64,000 bases of DNA from assembly GCA_001766655.1 (NCBI GenBank), contig MJCC01000003.1, forward strand, positions 124,001 to 188,000, written 5' to 3'. The notes beneath the pieces were generated by a model. The model made no database searches, had not been told where the DNA came from, and worked only from the letters and a program-made list of their open reading frames with translations. A program made the position numbers and the translations under genes. Each line of letters starts with the position of its first letter. The stretch's first letter is position 1. Source of the stretch: Phytomonas francai (Eukaryota; Euglenozoa; Kinetoplastea; Trypanosomatida; Trypanosomatidae). Of the stretch, positions 20,677 through 30,020 are shown piece by piece.

Positions 20677-22956
20677 ATGTATACCAGAAGTCAAGACGCA
20701 AACACAGAGCCGAAGCTTCTTCAAAGGCCCAGACGCAAACCGCGTCCAGAATGGGTTAAAGGGAATGGAGCCCCTCCGAAAGCTCGACAAAACTTCTCAC
20801 CGAAAAGAGAAACGAACTCAAAGGGGCCCACCTATCCTCCCCCCAAAACGCAACAGCAGACGACCGATCAGAACCTCACCGCCGAGGATGCGGTCGAGGG
20901 CACCGAGGCCTTCCAGACGCGCATAGCTGAGATCACCTCCTTCCGCGTCGTCTCGCGTGTTCGGCCCTTCATAGCAGAGGAGCTGGCTGAGATGCAGAGC
21001 CAGGAACGGCGCTCCATCGTGGAGATGATCGACAACAAGACGGTGCTGCTTGACCCCAAGGACAACTGGTCCCCAAAGGCGCAGTTCGAGTTCGACGCCT
21101 CCCTCTGGTCGATCCCGCCCTCGCACAATTTGGTTTATACGTTTCATGACACCCGCCGCAAGAGCTATGCGACTCAGAAAGATGTCTACCAGCACATCGC
21201 GAAGGACCTCGTCCCGCACATCTTCAACGGCTTCAACAGCTGCATCCTGAGCTACGGCCAGACGGGGAGCGGGAAGACGTACACCATGATGGGGATCTAC
21301 GACCCGAATGTGTCTTGTGGTGGTGATGGCGAGGAGGGGATTATCCCACGCGTGTCGAGCGATCTTTTTATTCTATTGAACGAGCGCCAGAAGTTGGAGA
21401 TGGAGAAGCCCCCGCTGAGTCGCAGTCGGTATCGTGTGGAGGTCACCTTTATCGAGATCTACATGGAGAGCGTGCGGGATTTACTCGACCCCTCCCTGCG
21501 CAACTCGAAGGGGAACGAGAAGCTTCAAGACGCGCGGATCCGCCAGGACCCGTACAGTGGGCCCTTCGTCGAGGGCGTGACCAAGTACCAGGTGGAGAAC
21601 TGGGCCCAGTGCTGCACCCTCCTCGAGCGCGGCTCGCAGCACCGGACGACGTGCGCGACGGCGGTGCACAGCCAGTCCAGCCGAAGCCACGCCATCTTCC
21701 AGCTCACCCTCGTGCAGGAGCAGGTGAAGCCGCCGAAGGATCGCTACTCGAAGCCGTCCACGGTGACCCGGGCGGGCCGGATCAACCTCGTCGACCTCGC
21801 CGGCTCTGAGCGCGGCGGCTTCCAGGACTACGTGAAGGAGTCGGCGGCGATCAACACCTCCCTGCTGGCGCTCCGCCGCGTCATCGACAACCTGACGGAG
21901 CGGCAGAACATCCTGATCGAGCAGGCCAAGGCAGAGATCACCGGGGGCTACTTTCAGGAGCGCGTGCTGCCGCAGGTGCCCTTCCGCGACAGCGTCCTGA
22001 CCTGGCTGCTGAGTGACAGCATCGGCGGCAACGCGCGGACGACGATGGTCGCGACCGTGAGCCCGCTCGTCAAGAACTACGGCGACACCCTCGCGACGCT
22101 GCAGTGGAGCAGCAAGGCCCGCAACCTTGTCACGCTGGTGAAGATGAACGCGCAGTCGATGGTGCAGAACGGGCTCGTGAACCACGTCGGAGAGCTCGGC
22201 AACGCCGTCCAGATCCAGCGCAACAACCTCGACTGCCTCCGCCAGACCCTGCGCGAGAAGCAGGAGAAGGCGGAGCGAATCGAGCAGGAGACGCAGGGGT
22301 TGAAAAGGACCATGGTGAAGAACGGCCAGGTCCTGGAAAGACTCAATAAGGAGCGCGCGACGTTGGTCGTTAACCGCGTCCTCTGCCGCCTGCTCTACGC
22401 CATCAGGCTGACCGCGCAGAGGAAGCACTACGGGGAGCTGTATGCGCTGAAGAACGACAGCAGCGCCGCGAAGCTCAAGAGGCTGCGCGACGAGGCCACC
22501 GCGAAGGAGGAGGATACTAAGAACCGCCTTAAGAATTTGGAAAAGAAGGCAAGCAGCCTGGCGGCCAAGGTTACGGAACTGGAACGTCACAGACCAGACG
22601 TGCTGGACCAAATCTCAGATGCCACACTAATCTACGAGGAGAAATGTAAAGCAATCGCTGTAGACAAGATTCTCCAGAAGGGCCAGGAGGAGGTAAAGGC
22701 TTCGCTGAACAACGCGAAGATACGGCTGGAAGAAGCCAAGCAATTTGTCGCCGATCGGTCGAAGCGGGTGGATAAAGCGAGGGAGATGATCAACGATAGC
22801 AAGAAACCGGGATGGCTGGATCAGATCAAGAAGGACGGGGAAGAAATACCTGCCCTATGGGAGAAATACGATAGGGTCAAGCAACGACATAATAACATAA
22901 CAAACCTTCTTGAACAAGTGCGTGCGAAGCACAGGAAGGTGTGTGGTCAAGGTTGA
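20677..22956 (+). CDS. Kinesin with N-terminal motor and coiled-coil tail
   Basis: Microtubule motor ATPase of 759 aa. A disordered basic N-terminal extension of about 85 residues precedes the motor (about 88-490). Motor motifs: VVSRVRPF (91-98), P-loop GQTGSGKT (194-201), switch I HSQSSRSH (331-338), switch II DLAGSER (373-379), and the closing VPFRDSVLTWLL and GGNARTTMVATVSP. The usual NKSLxxLGxVI helix after switch II reads NTSLLALRRVIDNL, losing the Gly. A 15 to 20-residue Glu/Lys insertion follows (ERQNILIEQAKAEITGGYF). After the neck the protein is coiled coil (about 500-755). The P-loop context resembles kinesin-3-type motors, but there is no FHA domain; kinetoplastids have many lineage-specific kinesins, so I leave the subfamily open. 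All ATPase residues appear intact. Confidence 0.92.
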   Translation: MYTRSQDANTEPKLLQRPRRKPRPEWVKGNGAPPKARQNFSPKRETNSKGPTYPPPKTQQQTTDQNLTAEDAVEGTEAFQTRIAEITSFRVVSRVRPFIAEELAEMQSQERRSIVEMIDNKTVLLDPKDNWSPKAQFEFDASLWSIPPSHNLVYTFHDTRRKSYATQKDVYQHIAKDLVPHIFNGFNSCILSYGQTGSGKTYTMMGIYDPNVSCGGDGEEGIIPRVSSDLFILLNERQKLEMEKPPLSRSRYRVEVTFIEIYMESVRDLLDPSLRNSKGNEKLQDARIRQDPYSGPFVEGVTKYQVENWAQCCTLLERGSQHRTTCATAVHSQSSRSHAIFQLTLVQEQVKPPKDRYSKPSTVTRAGRINLVDLAGSERGGFQDYVKESAAINTSLLALRRVIDNLTERQNILIEQAKAEITGGYFQERVLPQVPFRDSVLTWLLSDSIGGNARTTMVATVSPLVKNYGDTLATLQWSSKARNLVTLVKMNAQSMVQNGLVNHVGELGNAVQIQRNNLDCLRQTLREKQEKAERIEQETQGLKRTMVKNGQVLERLNKERATLVVNRVLCRLLYAIRLTAQRKHYGELYALKNDSSAAKLKRLRDEATAKEEDTKNRLKNLEKKASSLAAKVTELERHRPDVLDQISDATLIYEEKCKAIAVDKILQKGQEEVKASLNNAKIRLEEAKQFVADRSKRVDKAREMINDSKKPGWLDQIKKDGEEIPALWEKYDRVKQRHNNITNLLEQVRAKHRKVCGQG

Positions 22957-22980
22957 TAATAATAATAATAATAATAATAA
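22955..22980. repeat. (TAA/AAT)n microsatellite
   Basis: Trinucleotide run beginning at the kinesin stop codon region; eight to nine units of TAA. Confidence 0.9.
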
Positions 22981-24434
22981 CGTGGGAGATGGATGCTTAG
23001 TCGAAGGGGGTGAGAAATATTGACCTTGAAAGCCCAGGTGATGGGGAGACGCAACCGCACTTTATGCACTGAACTCCACGCGATCATCTCCGCACCCCTC
23101 CATTCCTTTGCGCTCACTCCTTAGTCATCTCTTTCTTGGCTGACCCTTTCGCCTCCTCCTCTTCCTCCTGAACAATCTGCAGTATACCCTAACTAATTAT
23201 TATTATTCCATCGGACAGTCGAAAGAATATCTGTACTGTTTTTGTTTTTTTTTCTCGTTTGAGAAGCGTTTTAGAGCCCGCATTCACACGAGTCTCTTCT
23301 CTTAAATGCGTACAGGCGAAAAAGAAAGCGTTAGGAAGCTTCTATCGGAAAATTTGAAAAATCAAAAGGAGCGCGTTTGAAATGAATCTAAAAAATTAAT
23401 CCATTATTTTTTAGGCGCATAAGATTGGCCTTTTTCTTTTTCCCTTTTTGTTTTTGGTACACTTCGTTAAACCACGTTGTGAAATTCACATTAATCATAT
23501 ATATATATATATATATATATGTATAGGGATGCTTTTAGATGGATAGATGATGGACTACTAAAATTAATTGGTGCATTTTTTTTGTATTTTGCTTTGCTTC
23601 GCTTTCGTCTGGTAACTAAATGGTTTCATCAGGACCATTGAAAATAAATATGCGCGCATAGGCCAAGGATGCATAGCACAACTACGTACTGTTGAATAAT
23701 AGAGTTTAGATTTATATGTTAGTCATCCAGGCAGGTATACATATCGATTGCATCGAAATATGCGGCTCAACTTCATCATTTTTTTTCTACTACTCCAATA
23801 AATTTAAGATTGCGTGGCACAGGGGAATCCCTTTTTTCTATCATGTGTTTTGTCTTTCCCATTACTACCGCCCTTTAGAAGACTTTGTTGGTACTATTTT
23901 TGTGTGTATGTGTGTTTGCAAATGGTATAGTTTGGTTACAACTTTCTTCGGAAAGGTATAAAAGTAGCGATAAATTGTATCCACTTTTTATTAACTCATC
24001 AATCAATAATAATGGATGTGCTATTGGTTCCTCTCTTCTTCTCCCCCCTCCCACCCTAGCCCAAACAATTCTAGATGGGGAGGAGTGCGAACGATAAAAA
24101 GACGCAACGGATGGAAAAGCTGTTGAGAACTAGCAGAAATGTCGGGTCTCGTATAGATTTTTTTCCCCATAATATACTTTGATTGCTTCCCTCGTTTACC
24201 TCATTCTACGTATTTCAGGAAGCATCAAATCATACGGCATTCAAATATGATTGTCGTTTGCGATCAACACTCGAATGCTTTGACACCCTCGTAATGACAT
24301 TTTTTGCTTGCACCCTTTTCTACCCCCCTCTGCCCCTTCTTTGAACCCACACAAACTCCCCGATAAGAAAAAATCAAAGAAACACACACAAGAAAGCTAG
24401 AACGACCCCCGGTCTTTTTCATAATTTTTGACGA
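22957..24434. other. Intergenic spacer of 1.5 kb
   Basis: UTR spacer. It contains a (TA)12-type run at 23497-23520 and a T/C-rich tract at 24031-24058 ending in AG (CCCACCCTAG), the best acceptor candidate for E1; a second T/C-rich block lies at about 24299-24345. Small ORFs here have no coding character. Confidence 0.55.
23497..23520. repeat. (AT)12 microsatellite
   Basis: AT dinucleotide run in the kinesin to E1 spacer. Confidence 0.95.
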
Positions 24435-27400
24435 ATGAGTTCCATCGAAGAGGAAAAGCGGCAGCTGTACAACCGCCAGGAGTATGTCGTCGGGGCCGAG
24501 GCGCAGGCGAAGTACAGCGCGACGGATGTGTTGGTGGTAGGCGGCGGCGGGCTGGCCGCCGAGATTGTGAAGAACCTCGTCCTCACCGGGGTCCGTTCGG
24601 TCGCGATCGTCGACGACGCCCCTGTCCAGCTCGCGGACCTCGGCACGAATTTCTTCCTCAGGGCCAGCGACGTCGGGCGGCCGCGCGGGGTCGCGCTGGC
24701 GGCCGCCGCGCAGCGCCTGAACCGCTTCGTCGAGGTCACCGCGGTGTCTGGGGGCGATCGCGACCTCGAGCGCGCGGGGCTCCTCGCGCGGGCCCACGTC
24801 GTCGTCTACGCCGGGCCCCCGATCGCGAGCCTCGTCGAGGCCAACGCCGCGGCGCGCCGGCATGGCGTGAAGTTCGTCGCCTGCGAAAGCCGCGGCATCG
24901 CCGGCGGCGTCTTCGTCGACGGCGGGCCCGAGTTCGACGTGGTCGACGCGGACGACGAGGGGCCGGTGGTCTGCGGGGTCACCGGGATCACCGCGGACGG
25001 CCTCGTGACCCTGCACGACCGCGCCCACGAGTGCGAGGTCGGCCGGCAGGTCTACTTCACGGGGCTGCCGGCGCCGGCGGCGGCGGACTCGCCGCCGGGG
25101 GCCCCGCCGCGGCTCTTCGAGGTCGCCGACGTGATCTCGCCGCAGGTCCTTCGCCTGCGGGGCTTCCCGGCGGCCCCCTCGGTCGTCCTGGGCAAGCGCA
25201 CGCACCTGCACACGGCGACGAAGCGGCTGCGGCTGTCCTTCCGCGACCTCCGCGCGGCCCTCGCGGCGCCGCGCTTCGCGCCGATCGTCGACGGCGACGC
25301 GAAGGCGGCCGCGCCGGCGACGGTGCACGCCGCCCTGCNNNNNNNNNNNNNNNNNNNNNNNNNNNNNNNNNNNNNNNNNNNNNNNNNNNNNNNNNNNNNN
25401 NNNNNNNNNNNNNNNNNNNNNNNNNNNNNNNNNNNNNNCCACGCGGCCGCGGACTGCGCGCCCCCGGCGGCCTTCGACGCGGCGCTCGCGGAGGGGGTCC
25501 TCGCGACCTACGCGGGCGAGCTCGGCCCGCTGACGGCCCTCCTCGGCGCCGTCGCCGCGCAGGAGGCGCTGAAGCTCTGCAGCGGCAAATTCACGCCAAT
25601 CGCGCAGTGGCTCTACTGCGAGGCGCGGGAGCTTCTGTGGGGGCGGCCGGGGGCCCCCGCGGCGTGGGCGGCTGCCCCTCCCCCCGCGGCCGGCCGCCAC
25701 GCCGCCCAGGCGGCCGTCCTCGGGGCCGACGTCCAGGCCTTCGTCGGGGCCCAGCGCGCCTTCATCGTCGGCGCCGGCGCGCTGGGCTGCGAGCACATCA
25801 AGAACATCGCCCTGATGGGCTTCGGCGGGGTCACGATCACGGACATGGACCAGATCGAGCTCAGCAACCTCTCCCGGCAGTTCCTCTTCCGCAGCGAGCA
25901 CATCGGGTCCGCGAAGTCCGTCGTCGCCGGTGCCGCCGCGCGGGAGATCAACCCGGAGCTCGAGACGACCTGCTACGAGGAAAAGGTCGGCCCGGAGACG
26001 GAGGGGATCTTTAACGAGACGTTCTGGAAACACCACACGGTGGTGCTCGGCGCGCTCGACAACGTCGGCAGTCGTAAGTACGTGGACGGGCGCTGCCTCT
26101 TCTACAAGCGCCCGCTCTTCGAGAGCGGGACCCTCGGGGCGAAGGGGAACGTGCAGTGCGTGATACCGTACGTCACGGAGAGCTACAGCAGCAGTTACGA
26201 CCCGCCGGAGAAGTCGATTCCGCTCTGCACGCTGAAGAACTTCCCGAACGCTATCGAGCACACGATTCAGTGGGCGCGGGATAAGTTCCACCTCCTCTTC
26301 CACACCTCCCCCTGCGACGTCAACGCGTACCTGCGGGACCCCAAGGCCTTCGAGGCCTCGCTGGGGCTCGACCCCGCCGGTGCCTCGCTGGTGCTCAAGC
26401 GCGTCCACGACACCCTGAAAGGGTGGCCCACCACCCCGGCGCACTGCATCCGTGCCGCCCGCCTTCTCTACGAGGAATTCTTCAACGAAGGCTTCCGGCA
26501 GCTCTTGTACAACATCCCGCTCGACAAGCGGAACGAGGACGGTGAACTTTTTTGGAGCGGCGCGAAGAAGCCGCCGACGCCGCAGACCTTCCGCCCGGAC
26601 GACGAGTGCGATGCGCAGTTCGTCTACCACTGCACGTGGCTGCTCAACAGGATGTTCGACCTCCCCCCGCTGACGCTCTCCGTGGGCGAGGTCGCGGCGG
26701 CGGCGGGCGCCGTCGAGGTGCCCGATTTCGTCCCGCGCCATGCCGTCTTCGCGACCTCGGAGAACGAAACGAAAGACGCGTCGGCGGCGCAGCTCGCAGG
26801 GGAGATCACGATGCGCGACCTGCCCGACCCCGAGCGCTTCGCCGGAAAGGTGGTAGTTCCGCTCGAGTTCGAAAAGGATGACCCCACGAACCACCACATT
26901 GACTTTATCATGCACTTCTCGAATCTCCGTGCGAGGGCGTACGGCATCCCGTCCGCGGACCTCGCGTACACGAAGCGCATCGCGGGCAATATCACGCCCG
27001 CGATGGTGACGACAACTGCCTTGGTGACCGGGCTTGTGGGACTTGAGCTACTTAAATACCTCTGCTTTCAATTTCGGTCCAAGGGCTCGAACAATCTCGG
27101 GTCTGCGCCGTACGTACCGAGCCAGGCCGAGGCAAAGGAGCTCCTCTCCTACTACCGGAATGCCTTTGTGAACATCGCGCTTCCACTTTTCGCCTTCTCA
27201 GATCCCATCATCGCGAATGTTCGTACCTATGTCGTGGACGACAAGGGCAACACCATTTCCTGGACGATCTGGGATCACATCGACATCAACGAAGGAAAAG
27301 AAATTACAATGGAGACCCTCGTCAGCTTGCTGGAGGAGCGCTACCACCTGTCCGTCTTCATGCTCGCTCTTCCAAGCGGGCGCATTGTCTACACACAGTT

Positions 27401-27569
27401 TGGTGGAAAAGCAAAGGATAAATTGAAGCTGGTCTCTCAGATCGCAACGGAGAAAGGAGAGTCCATGCAGGACGGTGAGGATTATTTAAGTTTCGTGGGA
27501 ACAGGCATGATTGGCGATGACGAGGACGTTGATGTGCCCCTCATACGCTATAAATTTCGAGGATTTTAG
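24435..27569 (+). CDS. UBA1: Ubiquitin-activating enzyme E1 (contains 100-N gap)
   Basis: ATP-dependent activation of ubiquitin and transfer to E2 enzymes. Two ThiF/Rossmann halves are visible: an inactive adenylation half at the N-terminus (DVLVVGGGGLAAEIVKNLVL near residue 33-52) and the active one (IVGAGALGCEHIKNIALMGF from about 444, with TDMDQIELSNLSRQFLFR and SRKYVDGRCLFYKRPLFESG). The catalytic Cys is in PLCTLKNFPNAIEH, at residue 598 if the gap is taken at face value. A C-terminal ubiquitin-fold domain ends the protein (VPLIRYKFRGF). The 100-N placeholder at 25339-25438 falls in the first half; the frame agrees on both sides, but the true gap length is unknown, so 1044 aa is approximate (family about 1020 to 1060). 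Third positions are almost all G/C to about 27000, then the composition relaxes. Confidence 0.93.
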   Translation: MSSIEEEKRQLYNRQEYVVGAEAQAKYSATDVLVVGGGGLAAEIVKNLVLTGVRSVAIVDDAPVQLADLGTNFFLRASDVGRPRGVALAAAAQRLNRFVEVTAVSGGDRDLERAGLLARAHVVVYAGPPIASLVEANAAARRHGVKFVACESRGIAGGVFVDGGPEFDVVDADDEGPVVCGVTGITADGLVTLHDRAHECEVGRQVYFTGLPAPAAADSPPGAPPRLFEVADVISPQVLRLRGFPAAPSVVLGKRTHLHTATKRLRLSFRDLRAALAAPRFAPIVDGDAKAAAPATVHAALXXXXXXXXXXXXXXXXXXXXXXXXXXXXXXXXXXHAAADCAPPAAFDAALAEGVLATYAGELGPLTALLGAVAAQEALKLCSGKFTPIAQWLYCEARELLWGRPGAPAAWAAAPPPAAGRHAAQAAVLGADVQAFVGAQRAFIVGAGALGCEHIKNIALMGFGGVTITDMDQIELSNLSRQFLFRSEHIGSAKSVVAGAAAREINPELETTCYEEKVGPETEGIFNETFWKHHTVVLGALDNVGSRKYVDGRCLFYKRPLFESGTLGAKGNVQCVIPYVTESYSSSYDPPEKSIPLCTLKNFPNAIEHTIQWARDKFHLLFHTSPCDVNAYLRDPKAFEASLGLDPAGASLVLKRVHDTLKGWPTTPAHCIRAARLLYEEFFNEGFRQLLYNIPLDKRNEDGELFWSGAKKPPTPQTFRPDDECDAQFVYHCTWLLNRMFDLPPLTLSVGEVAAAAGAVEVPDFVPRHAVFATSENETKDASAAQLAGEITMRDLPDPERFAGKVVVPLEFEKDDPTNHHIDFIMHFSNLRARAYGIPSADLAYTKRIAGNITPAMVTTTALVTGLVGLELLKYLCFQFRSKGSNNLGSAPYVPSQAEAKELLSYYRNAFVNIALPLFAFSDPIIANVRTYVVDDKGNTISWTIWDHIDINEGKEITMETLVSLLEERYHLSVFMLALPSGRIVYTQFGGKAKDKLKLVSQIATEKGESMQDGEDYLSFVGTGMIGDDEDVDVPLIRYKFRGF
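25339..25438. other. Assembly gap (100 N) inside E1
   Basis: Exactly 100 N, the customary placeholder for a gap of unknown size. Flanks are extremely GC-rich, a likely cause of failed sequencing. Confidence 0.99.
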
Positions 27570-28581
27570 AAAAATAAAGAGAGAAGGAAGGCGAGGAGAA
27601 GGGGTCTGAAATCACATCTAAATGGCGATGCTTTTATTTGCAATCGAACCAAGGTGAAAAAGTTGGAAAGTGCTTTGCTTTAATCGAGAATAGAAAGAAA
27701 GAGAAAGAGAGAGAGAGAGAGAGAGAAGCAAGTTACTCAATTGAGTTTTGAGCAGAATGTGCCTAGTCATATGGATAAATTAACAGAGTGGCCCTTTCGA
27801 GAGTTGGGAAGAATATTGCGATTCGGTGGTATTTGTATTATTTGTTTATTTATTTATTTTTGCGTTTGCAGGTTCGTCTTTCAGCTGCAGATCGGGTATC
27901 AGCAACAGAGATGCGGGGAAGGAAGGAAAACCGAAAAGGATTGCCCCCCAGGCGTCCGAATCCCGCACCAACCTCTCACGCATAGGCAGAAAATATAAGG
28001 AGTAGCCCCATTTTCACTGCATTGAATGAAAGTAGTAAAGAGCCCAAAAGTAAAGGGAAGCATGGTGTAACGTGTTTTTGATTTCATTATGGTTATTATT
28101 TATATTATTATTAAGCTTTCTTTGGGCTTCTCTCGCATTATTTTGATCAGCTCCTGTTTACTAATACAAGGGATCAGGAATTCCTGTTGTGGATGTCATT
28201 TTCTAGTAAATATACGGAATGCCGCCATAACGCATTGAACACACTATTCACTATATGAATTCCCTCTCCTTCAGTTCTCCGTTTTCCGGTCTGGATTGGT
28301 GTTAAGAGAGCGGCGCACACCCTGTGCGTGGTGGTATGGGCGCTCCCTTGTTTGCCACTTTTTATTCCTCTTTTATATTACTCTTTCCCCCCACACACAC
28401 ACGCACTCTCTCTCTCTCTCCCGCCTAGATGTTTGATATTTTTCAGAAGAGCAAAGAGTGACAAGATTGCATAGCATAAAGACAGATAAAAGTATATACC
28501 TAAATTCGTACATATAAAAGTATACTAAATTTTCTATCACCAAAAAACTCCCCCCCCCCCCTCCCCCTCAAAAACCTCAAA
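27570..28581. other. Intergenic spacer of 1 kb
   Basis: UTR spacer. GA-rich run at about 27690-27727; T/C-rich tract at about 28371-28426 (CTCTCTCTCTCTCCCGCCTAG) ending in AG near 28428, a good acceptor candidate for the phosphatase; C11 run at about 28550-28561 right before its ATG. No gene seen. Confidence 0.55.
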
Positions 28582-29268
28582 ATGAACATGCACGCCGAGT
28601 TCCACCGCCTGATGGATGAAAACACCGTCGTCATCATCGTCGCCTGCGTGGTTGGGGTCAACCTCTACTACTTCGACAAGACCGCCACGACGGTTGCGGT
28701 GCCCGTCATGTCCGTCCTCTGCGTCCTCCTCGTCGTCCTGAACTCGGCGCTGCGGCGCCTCCTCAACCACGCGCGCCCGCCGGGCACGCGGAAGACGAGC
28801 GCGGGGATGCCGAGCAACCACGCCGCCGCCCTGCTCTTCCTCGCGATCGTCGCGTGCGAGGGGCTGGAGCGGGGGCAGGGCGGGGAGGCCGGCCGGCGCG
28901 CGCGCGGGGCCCTCCCCCCCCCCGCCACCGCCCTCCTCCAGCACCTCGTCCTCGCGTACGCGCTCTACGGCGCGGCCCTCCGCGTCGTCTTCGGGGCCCA
29001 CACCGCGGCGCAGGTCCTCGTCGGCGGCGCCGTCGGCTTCGGCGGGGCCGTCGGGGCGATGCGGGCGAACTACGCCGGGTACACGGGCCCCCGCGCCGGC
29101 GGCCGCATCGACGACCTCGCCCACCCCCTCAAAGTCGGGCTGCTCTACCTCTCCGTCGCGATCATCGGGTGCACGGTCAAGGTGGTCGCGGCCAGCTATA
29201 AAAAATACATCGTCCGTACAAAATATCGGATGAAGCAAAAAGAAGTTGCGGCTTTGATCTCACCTTAA
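28582..29268 (+). CDS. Dolichyl-diphosphatase-like PAP2 phosphatase
   Basis: A 228-aa multi-pass ER-type phosphatase, probably removing a phosphate from dolichyl diphosphate released during N-glycosylation. The tripartite PAP2 signature is visible: R58-x6-R65-P66 (RRLLNHARP), P77-S-N-H80 in GMPSNHAAALLF, and R134-x5-H140 in RVVFGAHTAAQVLVGG. This spacing and the GMPS(N/S)H context fit the DOLPP1/CAX4 branch better than soluble acid phosphatases. Hydrophobic segments at about 15-55, 80-92, 117-150 and 190-210 would be membrane passes. First-motif Lys is Arg. The tail (KKYIVRTKYRMKQKEVAALISP) is basic. A low-complexity Gly/Arg loop at about 96-112 is GC-driven. The substrate is inferred from family. 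Confidence 0.78.
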   Translation: MNMHAEFHRLMDENTVVIIVACVVGVNLYYFDKTATTVAVPVMSVLCVLLVVLNSALRRLLNHARPPGTRKTSAGMPSNHAAALLFLAIVACEGLERGQGGEAGRRARGALPPPATALLQHLVLAYALYGAALRVVFGAHTAAQVLVGGAVGFGGAVGAMRANYAGYTGPRAGGRIDDLAHPLKVGLLYLSVAIIGCTVKVVAASYKKYIVRTKYRMKQKEVAALISP

Positions 29269-30020
29269 ATCGCTTTCCAGCGGGGAAAAATGAGTGAAAC
29301 GTTTGGAATAGTCTTGTTATCACGTTTCCCTTGCTTTACAGTCTTGTTTTGTTTCTTTTCTAAAGTGGTACTTCCAAGCGAGCTGGATTCCGTACTGTCT
29401 TTATCCCGCTCGACTTTTCATAAATCAATAAGGAATTTCGAACATGATATCGTAGAATCGATGTGTTACTTTACAGTTTAAGTTTGAAATTGAAGATTTT
29501 ATTATGAAATCTTAACATTCTTTTCCCCTTGATTGTATTTATTGATATGCTTACTGTTGTTGATAGATATTTCCATGTATGTTATGCCTAGCTAATGTAT
29601 GTAAATTCATAAACACTTTTTCGCCGGCTTACACATATATGCTAATAGAGGGCAATTGTTTACTTTTCAATGCCTGTATAGCTTCAATACCGTGAAGACT
29701 ATATATAAATATATATAAAAATATATAAATATATATTTAGTTGAGTAAGCATTAAACTAATATGTTTGGTATAGGAAAAAAAAAAATAGTACACACATAA
29801 AATGAATGATCCTTGATGTTTTGAGGGTGCACTTCCTCTCTGCCGCTCCTTCCTTCATCGGCTATTGCCAAAGATGTTTTACTCCTCTTATTTTTCCCCT
29901 TTCTTTCGAGCTTCTCACGGCAAAGGTGTAAAAGACAGGAGAGGGAGAGATCGAAAGGAAAAGTGGTTCGATATTGTAATAGTACTGGTATTTGTATTCC
30001 CATCCCGGTTGGTGGTCTAT
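29269..30020. other. Intergenic spacer and 5' UTR of the MBL-fold gene
   Basis: AT-rich spacer with imperfect TATA-type repeats at about 29700-29740. Two T/C-rich tracts (about 29830-29868 and 29880-29906) are followed by AG; the second lies downstream of the ATG at 29874, which argues that translation starts at 30021. Confidence 0.5.

Noticed and set aside
24264..26915. 883-codon antisense ORF over E1, and a 528-codon overlapping + ORF
   Set aside because: Both are GC3-driven shadows of the E1 gene, which has clear family motifs.
28580..29190. Horizontal transfer of the very GC-rich phosphatase or E1 gene
   Set aside because: Other native kinetoplastid genes here show the same GC-rich codons, and the GC level shifts within single genes, so composition alone is not evidence of transfer.
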